This document shows, one piece after another, positions 1 to 8,141 of a stretch of DNA of 53,796 nt; positions within the stretch are counted from its first letter, which is position 1; each line of letters opens with the position of its first letter. Location: assembly GCF_900188245.1 (NCBI RefSeq), contig NZ_FZOK01000018.1, forward strand, positions 1 to 53,796. The letters run 5' to 3'. The stretch comes from Belliella buryatensis. GTDB lineage: Bacteria; Bacteroidota; Bacteroidia; Cytophagales; Cyclobacteriaceae. The translations under genes and the position numbers were made by a program. The notes under the pieces are model-generated. The model was not told the origin of the DNA, made no database searches, and was given only the letters and a program-made list of their open reading frames with translations.

Positions 1-474
1 GAAATCCAGAGGTTATTAGACCTAGGAATCGTAAGTAAAATTCATTGTTGGCAAATTGATCGCTGTGGACGTGACTTAAGGGATATTATAAATTTTCTAC
101 ATTATACTACTGCCAAGAAGATCCCTGTTCATTTTATCAGCCAAGGACTTACAACATTAAATGAAAATGGTGAGGAAAACCCCGTCGCAAAAATGATGAT
201 TTCAATATTAGGGGTTGTAGCCGAGATGGAGAGAAAACTCATTTTGGAGCGTCAAAAAGAAGGGATTGCGATCGCTAAACTTAAAGGAAATGTTTACTTC
301 GGTCGCAAACCAAATACCAAAGAAGACCCACTCCGTTTTTTGTCTAAACCACGAAATAAAAAAGCGATGGAACTACTTAAAAAGGGATATAAGGCCAGAG
401 AAGTGTCTAAAATAATTGGGTTATCACCTAATACTGTTACAAAAATCAAGAAACTAATAAATGTTAAAGTATGA
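1..474 (+). CDS. Serine recombinase, resolvase/invertase type (5' end outside window)
   Basis: The frame is open from base 1 and ends at 474, so the N-terminus with the catalytic serine is missing. The visible 157 codons hold the second half of a resolvase catalytic domain, with the R-x-x-R-D-L-like stretch DRCGRDLRDIINFL near residues 20-33. The dimerisation helix follows (AEMERKLILERQKEGIAIAK). A C-terminal helix-turn-helix (KKGYKAREVSKIIGLSPNTV) is typical of Hin/Pin and Tn3 resolvases. Small enzymes of this class resolve replicon multimers or invert DNA. The next ORF starts inside its stop codon (ATGA overlap), so the two are probably translated together. The family call is firm; the specific role is not. 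Confidence 0.85.
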   Translation, partial: EIQRLLDLGIVSKIHCWQIDRCGRDLRDIINFLHYTTAKKIPVHFISQGLTTLNENGEENPVAKMMISILGVVAEMERKLILERQKEGIAIAKLKGNVYFGRKPNTKEDPLRFLSKPRNKKAMELLKKGYKAREVSKIIGLSPNTVTKIKKLINVKV

Positions 475-710
475 CCTACGATGCAGTTGATTTCGTATTA
501 CAGTATGAGGAATTATTGGATAAAGTGAAAGAAATCATTCATCCTGATATGCATGATATGCATTTGATGTTGTTTAGATTCAGGTACCTCGATCCCCATG
601 AACTCATTACACCTGATATGATATTTAATTCATCTAATCAAATGGTAAATTATTTAGCGATGCAGGTGTGGGTTGAGTTTAATGATTACGGTCATAGTCT
701 GGAAAATTGA
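471..710 (+). CDS. Hypothetical 79-aa protein coupled to the resolvase
   Basis: This short ORF begins at an ATG overlapping the resolvase stop codon by four bases, which suggests translational coupling. The product is acidic and rich in aromatic residues and methionine, with several His-Asp-Met clusters (HPDMHDMHLM around residues 24-33). It has no signal peptide, membrane segment or motif that I recognise. Its position suggests an accessory to the resolvase or an element-specific small protein, but that is inference from order only. A chance ORF is possible, though the tight overlap argues for a real gene. Confidence 0.5.
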   Translation: MTYDAVDFVLQYEELLDKVKEIIHPDMHDMHLMLFRFRYLDPHELITPDMIFNSSNQMVNYLAMQVWVEFNDYGHSLEN

Positions 711-1183
711 AATCGAAAAAGTTAGATGTAAATCTGACTTCCACCTAATTTTGCAGATTAAAATTCACTTTCTGGTGGCGCTGGATTTAGCGCTAATAGC
801 ATGCTCTATATTTTTTAAATTTATGTTCGAGATTCATGAATAGGTCAATCCCCACGTTTATAATTTCCGACAAAAATTCAGACCTATTTTTTTCAAGAAA
901 TCCATTTATTGGTATTGAAATCGGTAAAATGTTCTATTGGTAAGGGGTTTAATCAACTGGATTCACACATACTCTTACTACGACAAAAAACAGTCTACTG
1001 TATTGTCAAAAACATTGGTAAAACTTCATAGGAATCAGGCCTTCCCTTTTTCTTTTTTTTTGTTTATATTTTTTAATGTACAGGTTTGATAGTGAAGGAT
1101 CTTACCAATAGTACATAAAGATTTTATTTTTCCCTGTCCGAGTAATCGTCCTTCACCGATGAAAAGATGGGGATTATTATTTT
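711..1183. other. 473-bp intergenic region before the primase-helicase gene
   Basis: No convincing ORF is present. A small hairpin (GCGCT, loop GGATTT, AGCGC) lies at 778-793 and has no T-run, so it is not a clear terminator. A T-rich tract at about 1050-1075 could be part of the promoter of the following gene, but no exact TAnnTTTG box was found. A replication origin or promoter region is plausible given the downstream primase, without direct proof. Confidence 0.35.
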
Positions 1184-3652
1184 ATGAATGAGCATGAAGA
1201 AAAAAGGTATTACATCACGATTGATCCAACACCACAAACAACTAAACCGCCGAAGACACGTAAGGTTGTAGGAAAAATTTCAAATAACCTGAATGTCGTT
1301 ACAGGATGTACTATTAACGAGGTTGCTACCTTAGTTAATCAACCATATAGTTATACTTGGTCAGGTGGTATATTTAACGGCAATCCTGCAAATGGTAACT
1401 GGCAAAAACAATCTGTTATAGGACTTGATTTTGATAACAAAAAACTTAAGGTCACACCAGATATCGTAATAAAACGATTTGATGAAATTAGTATTACACC
1501 ACAGTTATGGTACCGCACATTTTCATCAACGGATGATTTAATTAAATTTCGGGTATTACTTTTTCTAAATACTCAAATTGAAGACCATCAAATTCAAAAC
1601 CTATTATTTACTGGACTACAAACCATGTTTCCTGAGGCAGATCCCCAATGTTTCAGTTTGGCCAGATTCTTTTATGGTGGTAAAACTCCTGAAATTATTA
1701 CCTACCAACCAATAGATGCGATTAAACTATTTGAACATGTGTCTATTAATAAAATTTCTCAGGATAAGGGAAGAACTAGATCCATTTCCGCCCCCTTACA
1801 GGGATGTAGTTTTTTTATTGATCAACTGGAAGAAAATGGAGAAAAACGAACATTTCTATATAATAAGTATAGAAGTTCCTCTTTTTCTCCAAGTTCCAGT
1901 ACACTGGATGGAAAGGGCGAGAAAATTAAAATTGATTGGAAGGTAGCTAGATCTAGAGTGAAGATACTGGACCAATTTCTAAAAGGTGAGTGGCTCTACC
2001 ATGACCAATTGTTTGGATTGGCAACCAACCTGATCAACGTGAAAGGAGGAAGGAAGATGATGAAGGAGACCATGACCAAATTCAATGAGCAGGGTCTTAC
2101 GCATTATACGGAAAACAATTTCAACATTCTTCCATACCTGAACATCATCAATTATCCACCGCAACCGATACATGCGTTTTCAACTTACCCTGAGGATGAT
2201 AACGTGTATGACTTAATAAGTGAGGTGAGGGATCAGAGAGGAAAGATTGAAATAATTGAGAAAGTAAATAAAATTCAATTGGAGGAAGCAGAAACAAAAC
2301 TCAATGAAGAATTCGAGAAGGTGATTAAATCGGGCAATACTGGAAAGATCCACCTATTTAAATTACCAACCGCTATAGGAAAGACCAAGTTGATCACTTC
2401 TGTTACTGGTTGTACGATTGCGTTACCAACGAATGCACTTAAGAACGAAGTAAAAGATAGAATGACTGTTGATTGTAATACCAGTCCTGATCCTGTGATT
2501 TTTGCTGATGATCGTATTAATAGAATGATTCAGTATTATTATTCAATTGGTAACTTCAAGAAGGCTGTTCGTATCATCTATGATATGGTTTCGAAAAACA
2601 ATCATTACAATGTAAGTGAAGAAGATAAGATGATGGCACAGTCCTTCATTGATCAAGTCCAGTTAAGTCAGTCAAGTTTCGATACAGTCGTGACCACCCA
2701 TGCTAGGGCATTACATACTGAATTCAATCATGATACCTTGATTTTTGATGAAGATCCATTAGGTTCCTTGATCCAAATCCAACAAATCAGGATTTCAGAT
2801 TTAGTCCGATTGGAGTTGACCATGCAAAAAGATCGAAAAGATATAACCAATACGGTTAATCTCTTGCGTAACGCCAACCAATCCGAAATAACTGCCACAC
2901 CATTGTTGGACGTTAAATTGGATGAAATGATTGAGAAAGTTTCAGATACCTATACGATGGATTCCAACTTATTTGGGTTCTTCGCCAGTACCTATTTCGT
3001 GAAAGATCGGCTGGACCCTGATTTAATTCACTATGTGGTAAAGAAAGAATTACCCCAAGACAAGAACATCATCATATTATCTGCAACGGTGAGTCCTTAT
3101 ATATATAAGAGTCTTTTTGGGGATAGAGTAGAAGTATTTGATGTGGGTGATGTGGTACAAAAAGGACAAGTGATCCAATACACCAAAAGATCCTTTTCCC
3201 GAAATTCATTGAATCGGTACGTGAAACAGATCAGTGATGAAGTTGGGGATAAAACGGTGATTACGTTTAAGTCTTTCACACATCAATTTGAAAATGGGGT
3301 AAAAGATATCTACTTCGGAAACTGTTCAGGATATGATACGTTGGCTGGTAGAGACATTACGGTAGTGGGTACACCGCACCGCAATAATGTGGAGTATCTG
3401 ATGATTGCGAAGATGTTGGGAATTGAATTCAAGACTTCAGATACCTCAGTTAGTCGAAAACAGATCGATTATAATGGCTTCAGATTCATGTTCAACTGTT
3501 TTGACAATGAAGACCTCCGTGAGATTCAACTGGCACTGATCGAGTCCGACCTGATTCAGGCAGTTGGTAGGGCTAGAACTTTAAGAACACCGGCAACGGT
3601 TGAACTGTATTCCAACTTTCCGCTGAGGATTTCCGATAGGTTTATTTATTGA
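1184..3652 (+). CDS. Primase-helicase fusion (AEP-like domain plus superfamily 2 helicase)
   Basis: The 822-aa protein has two recognisable halves. Residues 1-190 resemble an archaeo-eukaryotic-type primase: GLDFD at 80-84 supplies the D-x-D pair (D82, D84), followed by FRVLLFL at 122-128 and SLARFFYGG at 158-166, as in plasmid and phage primases. From about residue 385 there is an SF2 helicase: Walker A LPTAIGKT (394-401), DEDP box (522-525), SAT motif (633-635) and motif VI QAVGRAR (792-798). Such proteins prime and unwind DNA for replication of mobile elements. It stands alone between two long non-coding gaps and is followed by a terminator hairpin. The helicase call is firm; the primase call rests on motif spacing alone. 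Confidence 0.75.
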   Translation: MNEHEEKRYYITIDPTPQTTKPPKTRKVVGKISNNLNVVTGCTINEVATLVNQPYSYTWSGGIFNGNPANGNWQKQSVIGLDFDNKKLKVTPDIVIKRFDEISITPQLWYRTFSSTDDLIKFRVLLFLNTQIEDHQIQNLLFTGLQTMFPEADPQCFSLARFFYGGKTPEIITYQPIDAIKLFEHVSINKISQDKGRTRSISAPLQGCSFFIDQLEENGEKRTFLYNKYRSSSFSPSSSTLDGKGEKIKIDWKVARSRVKILDQFLKGEWLYHDQLFGLATNLINVKGGRKMMKETMTKFNEQGLTHYTENNFNILPYLNIINYPPQPIHAFSTYPEDDNVYDLISEVRDQRGKIEIIEKVNKIQLEEAETKLNEEFEKVIKSGNTGKIHLFKLPTAIGKTKLITSVTGCTIALPTNALKNEVKDRMTVDCNTSPDPVIFADDRINRMIQYYYSIGNFKKAVRIIYDMVSKNNHYNVSEEDKMMAQSFIDQVQLSQSSFDTVVTTHARALHTEFNHDTLIFDEDPLGSLIQIQQIRISDLVRLELTMQKDRKDITNTVNLLRNANQSEITATPLLDVKLDEMIEKVSDTYTMDSNLFGFFASTYFVKDRLDPDLIHYVVKKELPQDKNIIILSATVSPYIYKSLFGDRVEVFDVGDVVQKGQVIQYTKRSFSRNSLNRYVKQISDEVGDKTVITFKSFTHQFENGVKDIYFGNCSGYDTLAGRDITVVGTPHRNNVEYLMIAKMLGIEFKTSDTSVSRKQIDYNGFRFMFNCFDNEDLREIQLALIESDLIQAVGRARTLRTPATVELYSNFPLRISDRFIY

Positions 3653-3796
3653 AATATAACGTTCTTAAAAATTGAAGGAAGATGTAAGTGGTTTTACTAT
3701 CATCCTCTCAGGTACCACCAACTTCTTAACAATTTAAAGGAAGTTCTGAATCTCACCTTTCGTAAAATTACGATTTGTTAATGGGGTACTGTTTTC

Positions 3797-3828
3797 AACC
3801 AGTACACAAAAGTATTGGTTGTTTTTTT
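3797..3828 (+). terminator. Rho-independent terminator after the primase-helicase gene
   Basis: A 9-bp stem (AACCAGTAC / GTATTGGTT, one G-T pair) with loop ACAAAA is followed by GTTTTTTT. It lies 145 bp downstream of the stop. An overlapping alternative stem, GTACTG (3786-3791) with CAGTAC (3800-3805), cannot form at the same time, so an attenuator-like arrangement is possible. Confidence 0.7.
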
Positions 3829-3978
3829 ATGGATAATATCACCCTCAAATGAACGTGAATAACCCTGAATTCCTGAGATTGATACCGAATCAAACATATG
3901 TTTTTAAAATTTTTTAATCTGGAAATCAGCATGTTAAAATTTTATTATGAATTACATACAGGTAAGTTGTGATTAAAA

Positions 3979-4019
3979 TTTGCACAACAATTTTATTCTC
4001 CCTAGCTTTGTTGTGTAAA
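3979..4019 (+). promoter_or_regulatory. Inverted repeat upstream of the 206-aa gene (candidate operator)
   Basis: TTTGCACAACAA at 3979-3990 is mirrored by TTGTTGTGTAAA at 4008-4019 (11 of 12 positions complementary, spacer 17). The right arm ends 13 bp before the ATG at 4033. Symmetry and position fit a repressor operator or a leader hairpin. No T-run follows, so it is not a terminator. Confidence 0.45.
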
Positions 4020-4032
4020 AATAAAAGTCAAC

Positions 4033-4653
4033 ATGGATTTATTAATTGAAGTCACCAACACACCGGTCATCGAATGTTTACTTCTTCTCTTATTAACAGG
4101 AGATAATGGGAAGATAGATTGGACAAATAATCTAATTAAGGATTACAGATTACAATTCATGGAGCTGAAAGAAAAGTCTGAAGCAACTGAATTTATTAAT
4201 CTAGTTATCCAAAGTAACTTGGAAAAAGAAGTTTTGGAGGATAAATCATTAACACACCTTCATATTAGACTTGAAAAACAAAAAAGAAAACTCCTAAAAA
4301 CTTATTTTACCTCAATAAAACAAGAAAAAGAGTTTTTGGATGAATATGAATATGTTGGTGATTTCAATTCTCTTATTTCAAAGTATTTTCTTCAAATGAA
4401 AAGACTTCAATTAGTCATTCAACCTGATGTTCAGATTGCTACTAGTGTCCATTCTAAGTCAAAAATTACATATCTAACCGCCCGTGGTTTTTGGTTAAAT
4501 GATAAAGGAGAGAGGGAAAGGAAGTATGTCAAATCCCTTGGTAGGTTAGATGAGTTCGATGGTGGTAAGAAAGATCCATTGGTCATAAAACTTGGAATTG
4601 AAAAAATCAGAGAGGAAAGTCTTAAGGACTACAATCAAAGATACCCAGACTAA
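4033..4653 (+). CDS. Hypothetical 206-aa protein with a transposase-like beta module
   Basis: I do not recognise the full protein. Residues 1-135 look helical and charged. Residues 140-180 carry the pattern TARGFWLNDKGERERKYVKS followed by LGRLDE. That stretch resembles the short three-strand beta module at the N-terminus of IS1634/IS4-type transposases and related arm DNA-binding domains. No DDE or tyrosine-recombinase catalytic domain follows, so it is not a transposase itself. A DNA-binding role in the mobile element is plausible. It sits behind a perfectly placed inverted repeat, which could mean autoregulation. Confidence 0.55.
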   Translation: MDLLIEVTNTPVIECLLLLLLTGDNGKIDWTNNLIKDYRLQFMELKEKSEATEFINLVIQSNLEKEVLEDKSLTHLHIRLEKQKRKLLKTYFTSIKQEKEFLDEYEYVGDFNSLISKYFLQMKRLQLVIQPDVQIATSVHSKSKITYLTARGFWLNDKGERERKYVKSLGRLDEFDGGKKDPLVIKLGIEKIREESLKDYNQRYPD

Positions 4654-4722
4654 TGGGTGTTTTTTTGGGAACAATGTTGACCTTAAAAATATAACAACAA
4701 TATAAGAGGTGTAATCACTTAA

Positions 4723-4755
4723 CCCAGTTTTAGAGGTTTAAACTCCTCTACTGGG
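4723..4755 (+). promoter_or_regulatory. Hairpin in the leader of the ParB-methyltransferase gene
   Basis: CCCAG (4723-4727) pairs with CTGGG (4751-4755) and AGAGG (4732-4736) with CCTCT (4745-4749), giving an interrupted 10-bp stem. There is no T-run, so termination is unlikely. Copies of ATAACAACAA flank it at 4691-4700 and 4788-4797. A protein-binding site or RNA leader structure are both possible. Confidence 0.35.
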
Positions 4756-4821
4756 AAACCTATGCCCATATTGTCGACCTAAATAAAATAACAACAAATT
4801 ACAATTTTATACTTCAAAACT

Positions 4822-6663
4822 ATGATTACTTCCAAAATCAATGATACCCACGAGGTATCCATTCCTACTGTAACAGTAGAAGAGGTGTCTAATCAGACTC
4901 TTGGTATGTTAGAAGATTCACGATCAAACTGTTTCAAGTTGATCGGTGATCATGGTTACAGGATTCAACCTGTTGTGTATGCTCATAAATTCCCTGAAAA
5001 CTTGGATACCTCGAAATTGAGACCAGTTTTGGAGGGAACAATGGTGTTGATCAAAATCCGCCAGGTTATTGAAGTAGAATCTCTTAAGTCTTTCTACGAG
5101 ACTTGGTCTGATGAAGAAAAAGAGGAAATGATTACCTCTATTGAAGACCATGGACAAAAAGTTCCGATGATTATCAATCAAAAATTTGAGTTGGTTGATG
5201 GGTACCGACGAAAGTTTTGTATTGAACATCTTGGATTGGAAGATGTGTGGGTCATTATCAAAGATGTCGAAGCTTCAGAAGAGGAAAGAATCATACACAA
5301 CAAATATCGAAAAAAAACGAAAAGTGATGAGGTAAAGGAGATTAAGACTGTTTTCAATCGAATTCCAAAAAGACAAGGTAAGAAGACACTTGGAGAAAAA
5401 TACAATAGACATGAGGTGATTGCACGAGAACTTGGGAACAGATGGAAAGGTGATAAGACCATTAAAAAAGTTGAGGATATTATCAATAATGATCTTGAAA
5501 ATGATACTCTTTTGACCGGGATTGTCACCCAAAAATGGTCAATTGATAAGTGTCATGAATATCTTGAAAAATGGAAAGATATCGACGAAGAGAATAGGTA
5601 TGGGTTTACAGAAAGACTTGTGAAAGGTGAATTGGGTATTACCGAAGCCTGTAAATTGATTGAGTCACGAGACTCTCTCAATAAATATAAGGATACGTTC
5701 GTAATCCCAAATAAGTCATTTTCTTACAACATGAATTGTCTTGAAATTAAAAATAAGACAGAGTTCATCAATAAGGTAGATCTCATTTTCACGTCTGTAC
5801 CGTATTACTCCCTTCGTTTTTATGAGAATGGTGAAGGGTATGACCAAGCAGGACATGAAGAGACACCTGAGGAGTATTGCGATCGAATGGCAAAAATCTT
5901 TAGAGAGGTTTCTGTGACAATGAAAGACACTGGTAATGTCATGATCAATATAGGTGAGACTTATGATAATGGTGTTGGACTTGGAATCGTAGATATGCTC
6001 AAAGATGCCATTGTTAGGAAAACTAAATTGGTGTACAAAGACAGAATTGTATGGTCAAAACCAAACCCTAAACCTCAGAATGAGCATGTACAAAGACCGA
6101 TTAATAATTTGGAGTATATTCTTTGGTTTGTGGTAGACCCCAAAAAAGCTAAGTATAATTTGGTGACTTACACTCATCCTGAAAAAGTGAAGAAAATGAA
6201 AATTACCAATGGTGCTAAAGATGTGGATGAAAATGGAACGGTATGGAAGAAAGTGAAATCAATTTCTAAACCGTACCAAAAAATCATGTCCCATATTAAG
6301 GCTCAGGATGTACTTCATATGATTGAGTGTACTACAGGGAAAAACAATGAGGTATACAAAGTTTACAGCGAGGGAGGACCAGCAGTTATGGCGGAACTTC
6401 TTCCTTTCATTCCGATCATGATGACTACTGATGAAAATGATATTGTGTATGATCCTTTCGCAGGGACTAATGTCGTGGGTCGTTCATCTATCCTCTTGAA
6501 TAGGGTCGCATTGTCAACTGAGTTGTCAAGAAAGTATCATACCATTGGATGTGGAGTTATTGAAAATGCTGTCAAACATTTCAATTCGAGTGATTTGGAA
6601 TTGGTCAACTATCACTGTCTCCCTGAAAAAGGGGACAGTGGTCTCCTTCTTAATGCAGCTTAA
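4822..6663 (+). CDS. ParB-like domain fused to a DNA methyltransferase
   Basis: The 613-aa protein carries a ParB/Spo0J-type N-terminal domain, with the hallmark VDGYRR at residues 125-130 and a following basic helical region. Residues 310-580 form an amino-methyltransferase of the beta order. Motif IV comes first as TSVPYY (324-329, where the family usually has TSPPY), and the AdoMet motif comes later as DPFAGTN (544-550, where most have DPFAGSG). Fusions of this kind occur in phages and integrative elements, where they modify element DNA. No restriction enzyme gene lies nearby, so it is probably an orphan methylase. The two motif changes leave its activity and specificity uncertain. The AAA+ ATPase gene follows after 47 bp. 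Confidence 0.8.
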   Translation: MITSKINDTHEVSIPTVTVEEVSNQTLGMLEDSRSNCFKLIGDHGYRIQPVVYAHKFPENLDTSKLRPVLEGTMVLIKIRQVIEVESLKSFYETWSDEEKEEMITSIEDHGQKVPMIINQKFELVDGYRRKFCIEHLGLEDVWVIIKDVEASEEERIIHNKYRKKTKSDEVKEIKTVFNRIPKRQGKKTLGEKYNRHEVIARELGNRWKGDKTIKKVEDIINNDLENDTLLTGIVTQKWSIDKCHEYLEKWKDIDEENRYGFTERLVKGELGITEACKLIESRDSLNKYKDTFVIPNKSFSYNMNCLEIKNKTEFINKVDLIFTSVPYYSLRFYENGEGYDQAGHEETPEEYCDRMAKIFREVSVTMKDTGNVMINIGETYDNGVGLGIVDMLKDAIVRKTKLVYKDRIVWSKPNPKPQNEHVQRPINNLEYILWFVVDPKKAKYNLVTYTHPEKVKKMKITNGAKDVDENGTVWKKVKSISKPYQKIMSHIKAQDVLHMIECTTGKNNEVYKVYSEGGPAVMAELLPFIPIMMTTDENDIVYDPFAGTNVVGRSSILLNRVALSTELSRKYHTIGCGVIENAVKHFNSSDLELVNYHCLPEKGDSGLLLNAA

Positions 6664-6710
6664 TATTTCCCAAAATCTTTAGAGTATTTTCTTACAGATA
6701 AATAAAAAAC

Positions 6711-7583
6711 ATGAACTCCTTCATTAAAAATACAACTCCAGAATATGCCCTTTATAAAGGTGCCAGAAAAAGACGTTTGTTCCTTTCCCGTGTTGAATCG
6801 GTTGTTAAGATTTCAAGTTCACAGAAATACAGACATTTGTACTTGTATTCACCTCCTGGACTTGGGAAAACATTCTCCGTTAAACATGTTTTGAATAATC
6901 TAAAAATCAATCATTTGGAATTGACGGGAAATACTTCAATGTATGCCTTTGGTATTATGTTGGCAGTAATTCAGTATAGAAACCCAAATCTCATTCCATT
7001 GACAATCTTTGTAGATGATTCGGATGAGTTGTTCCGAACGGAACCATCATGTAATGCCATGAAAAATGTGTTGGAGGGAGCAAATAAATTTACTTATGAA
7101 AAATCAATGGCCAATACGGAAGGTGATCTTACTGAACTACAATTGGAGGCTGTAAAGTTTTTCAGACATGAAGGAAGGTCTGGATTTGAAGTACCAACCC
7201 ATAATTTGAAATTCATTTTCACTTCTAATAATCGTCTACCTCTCGACGAAGAAGTGGAAAAGGCCAGAAAAAAGGGAGCAGCCAAATCACCGTTGATTGT
7301 TCACCGAAACGCAATCAGATCAAGATGCAGAGTATTGGATTTTGACTTATCTAAGACGGAACATTGGGGTTGGTTGGCAGATGTGGCACTAAATACCAAC
7401 TGTCTTTCTGAATTGGGTATAGATGAGAAGTCAACCAATGAAATACTCATGTACGTGTGGGAAAATTGGGATCACCTTAAAGAGAGATCCATTAGGGTTG
7501 TGGAAAAAATGGGATTGACGATTCTTGAACAACCACACAACTACGAGAAGTATTGGAGGATGGACTTTCTTCAGGTTGCCTAA
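6711..7583 (+). CDS. AAA+ ATPase, phage/plasmid type
   Basis: The 290-aa protein has a Walker A SPPGLGKT at residues 47-54, a Walker B at 98-106 (TIFVDDSDE), a sensor 1 segment FIFTSNNR at 168-175, and candidate arginine fingers near 204-206 (RSRCR). This is the layout of compact AAA+ enzymes such as clamp loaders and helicase loaders carried by phages and plasmids. No extra domain is visible. Its place directly after the ParB-methyltransferase suggests a role in replication or partition of the element. The final residues overlap nothing; the next gene starts one base after its stop codon. Confidence 0.75.
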   Translation: MNSFIKNTTPEYALYKGARKRRLFLSRVESVVKISSSQKYRHLYLYSPPGLGKTFSVKHVLNNLKINHLELTGNTSMYAFGIMLAVIQYRNPNLIPLTIFVDDSDELFRTEPSCNAMKNVLEGANKFTYEKSMANTEGDLTELQLEAVKFFRHEGRSGFEVPTHNLKFIFTSNNRLPLDEEVEKARKKGAAKSPLIVHRNAIRSRCRVLDFDLSKTEHWGWLADVALNTNCLSELGIDEKSTNEILMYVWENWDHLKERSIRVVEKMGLTILEQPHNYEKYWRMDFLQVA

Positions 7584-7584
7584 C

Positions 7585-7923
7585 ATGGAAAAACTCCCAA
7601 AACATCTCAATATCGATTTAATACAATCTGAATTGAATCGGATCATGAACTCTGATTTTGTAATGAAGTCAGATAAAAAATTGGAACAATACCAAAACCT
7701 ATCTGACAGATTTAAAGGGAAAAACAAAGGGATTCAGGCCTCAGGTCTGATCCCTTTTAACCGACCTGAGAATAGAAGTACATGTAAACTTACAAGAGAA
7801 CAAGTGGAAGAAATTAGGAAAAAACATATCCCTAAGGTATATGGTAAGGCCAAACTTGCCAAGGAATATGGTGTATCACGATCAGTAATCTACAGAATAA
7901 TCAAAGGTCAATCATGGAAATAA
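7585..7923 (+). CDS. Small helix-turn-helix protein
   Basis: I place the start at the ATG at 7585, one base after the stop of the ATPase gene; an upstream in-frame ATG at 7525 would overlap that gene by 59 bases. The 112-aa product ends in a helix-turn-helix: LTREQVEEIRKKHIP then KAKLAKEYGVSRSVIYRIIK, close to the C-terminus. The same kind of domain is found at the ends of HNH homing endonucleases and in resolvase-like binding proteins, but no nuclease motif is present here. It probably binds DNA, perhaps as a regulator of the operon. The N-terminal 70 residues are basic and uncharacterised. Confidence 0.6.
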   Translation: MEKLPKHLNIDLIQSELNRIMNSDFVMKSDKKLEQYQNLSDRFKGKNKGIQASGLIPFNRPENRSTCKLTREQVEEIRKKHIPKVYGKAKLAKEYGVSRSVIYRIIKGQSWK

Positions 7924-7952
7924 ACTCTTAAAAAATATGATCATCATAATTT

Positions 7953-8141
7953 ATGAAGACAGTTAATTTAAAAGAAGTCTCTTCCAATTTAGAAGATGAA
8001 CGAATAAATTCAATAGCAATCCTTTTATATGAGTTCGCTGAAATTGAATATCAGTACTTTTTGGAAAAAAACGAAAATATAGGTGCAGCAAAAGAGGATA
8101 AGAATCTGGAAATTGGCCAAAATCAAAAAACAGCAGCCTGA
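7953..8141 (+). CDS. Hypothetical 62-aa protein translationally coupled to the recombinase
   Basis: A short acidic ORF whose TGA stop shares its last base with the ATG of the large serine recombinase (TGATG at 8139-8143). The product is helical (SIAILLYEFAEIEYQYFLEK, then a polar tail) and has no motif I recognise. Small proteins beside large serine recombinases are sometimes recombination directionality factors that switch integration to excision. This one is acidic, however, while many such factors are basic, so the role is only a suggestion. The overlap makes the ORF credible. Confidence 0.55.
   Translation: MKTVNLKEVSSNLEDERINSIAILLYEFAEIEYQYFLEKNENIGAAKEDKNLEIGQNQKTAA

Noticed and set aside
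4822-6663. Restriction-modification system
   Set aside because: There is a methyltransferase domain but no restriction endonuclease or specificity gene in the neighbourhood.
7525-7584. Upstream start for the small helix-turn-helix gene
   Set aside because: It would overlap the ATPase gene by 59 bases and encode an unlikely Thr-rich leader; the ATG one base after the ATPase stop is better.
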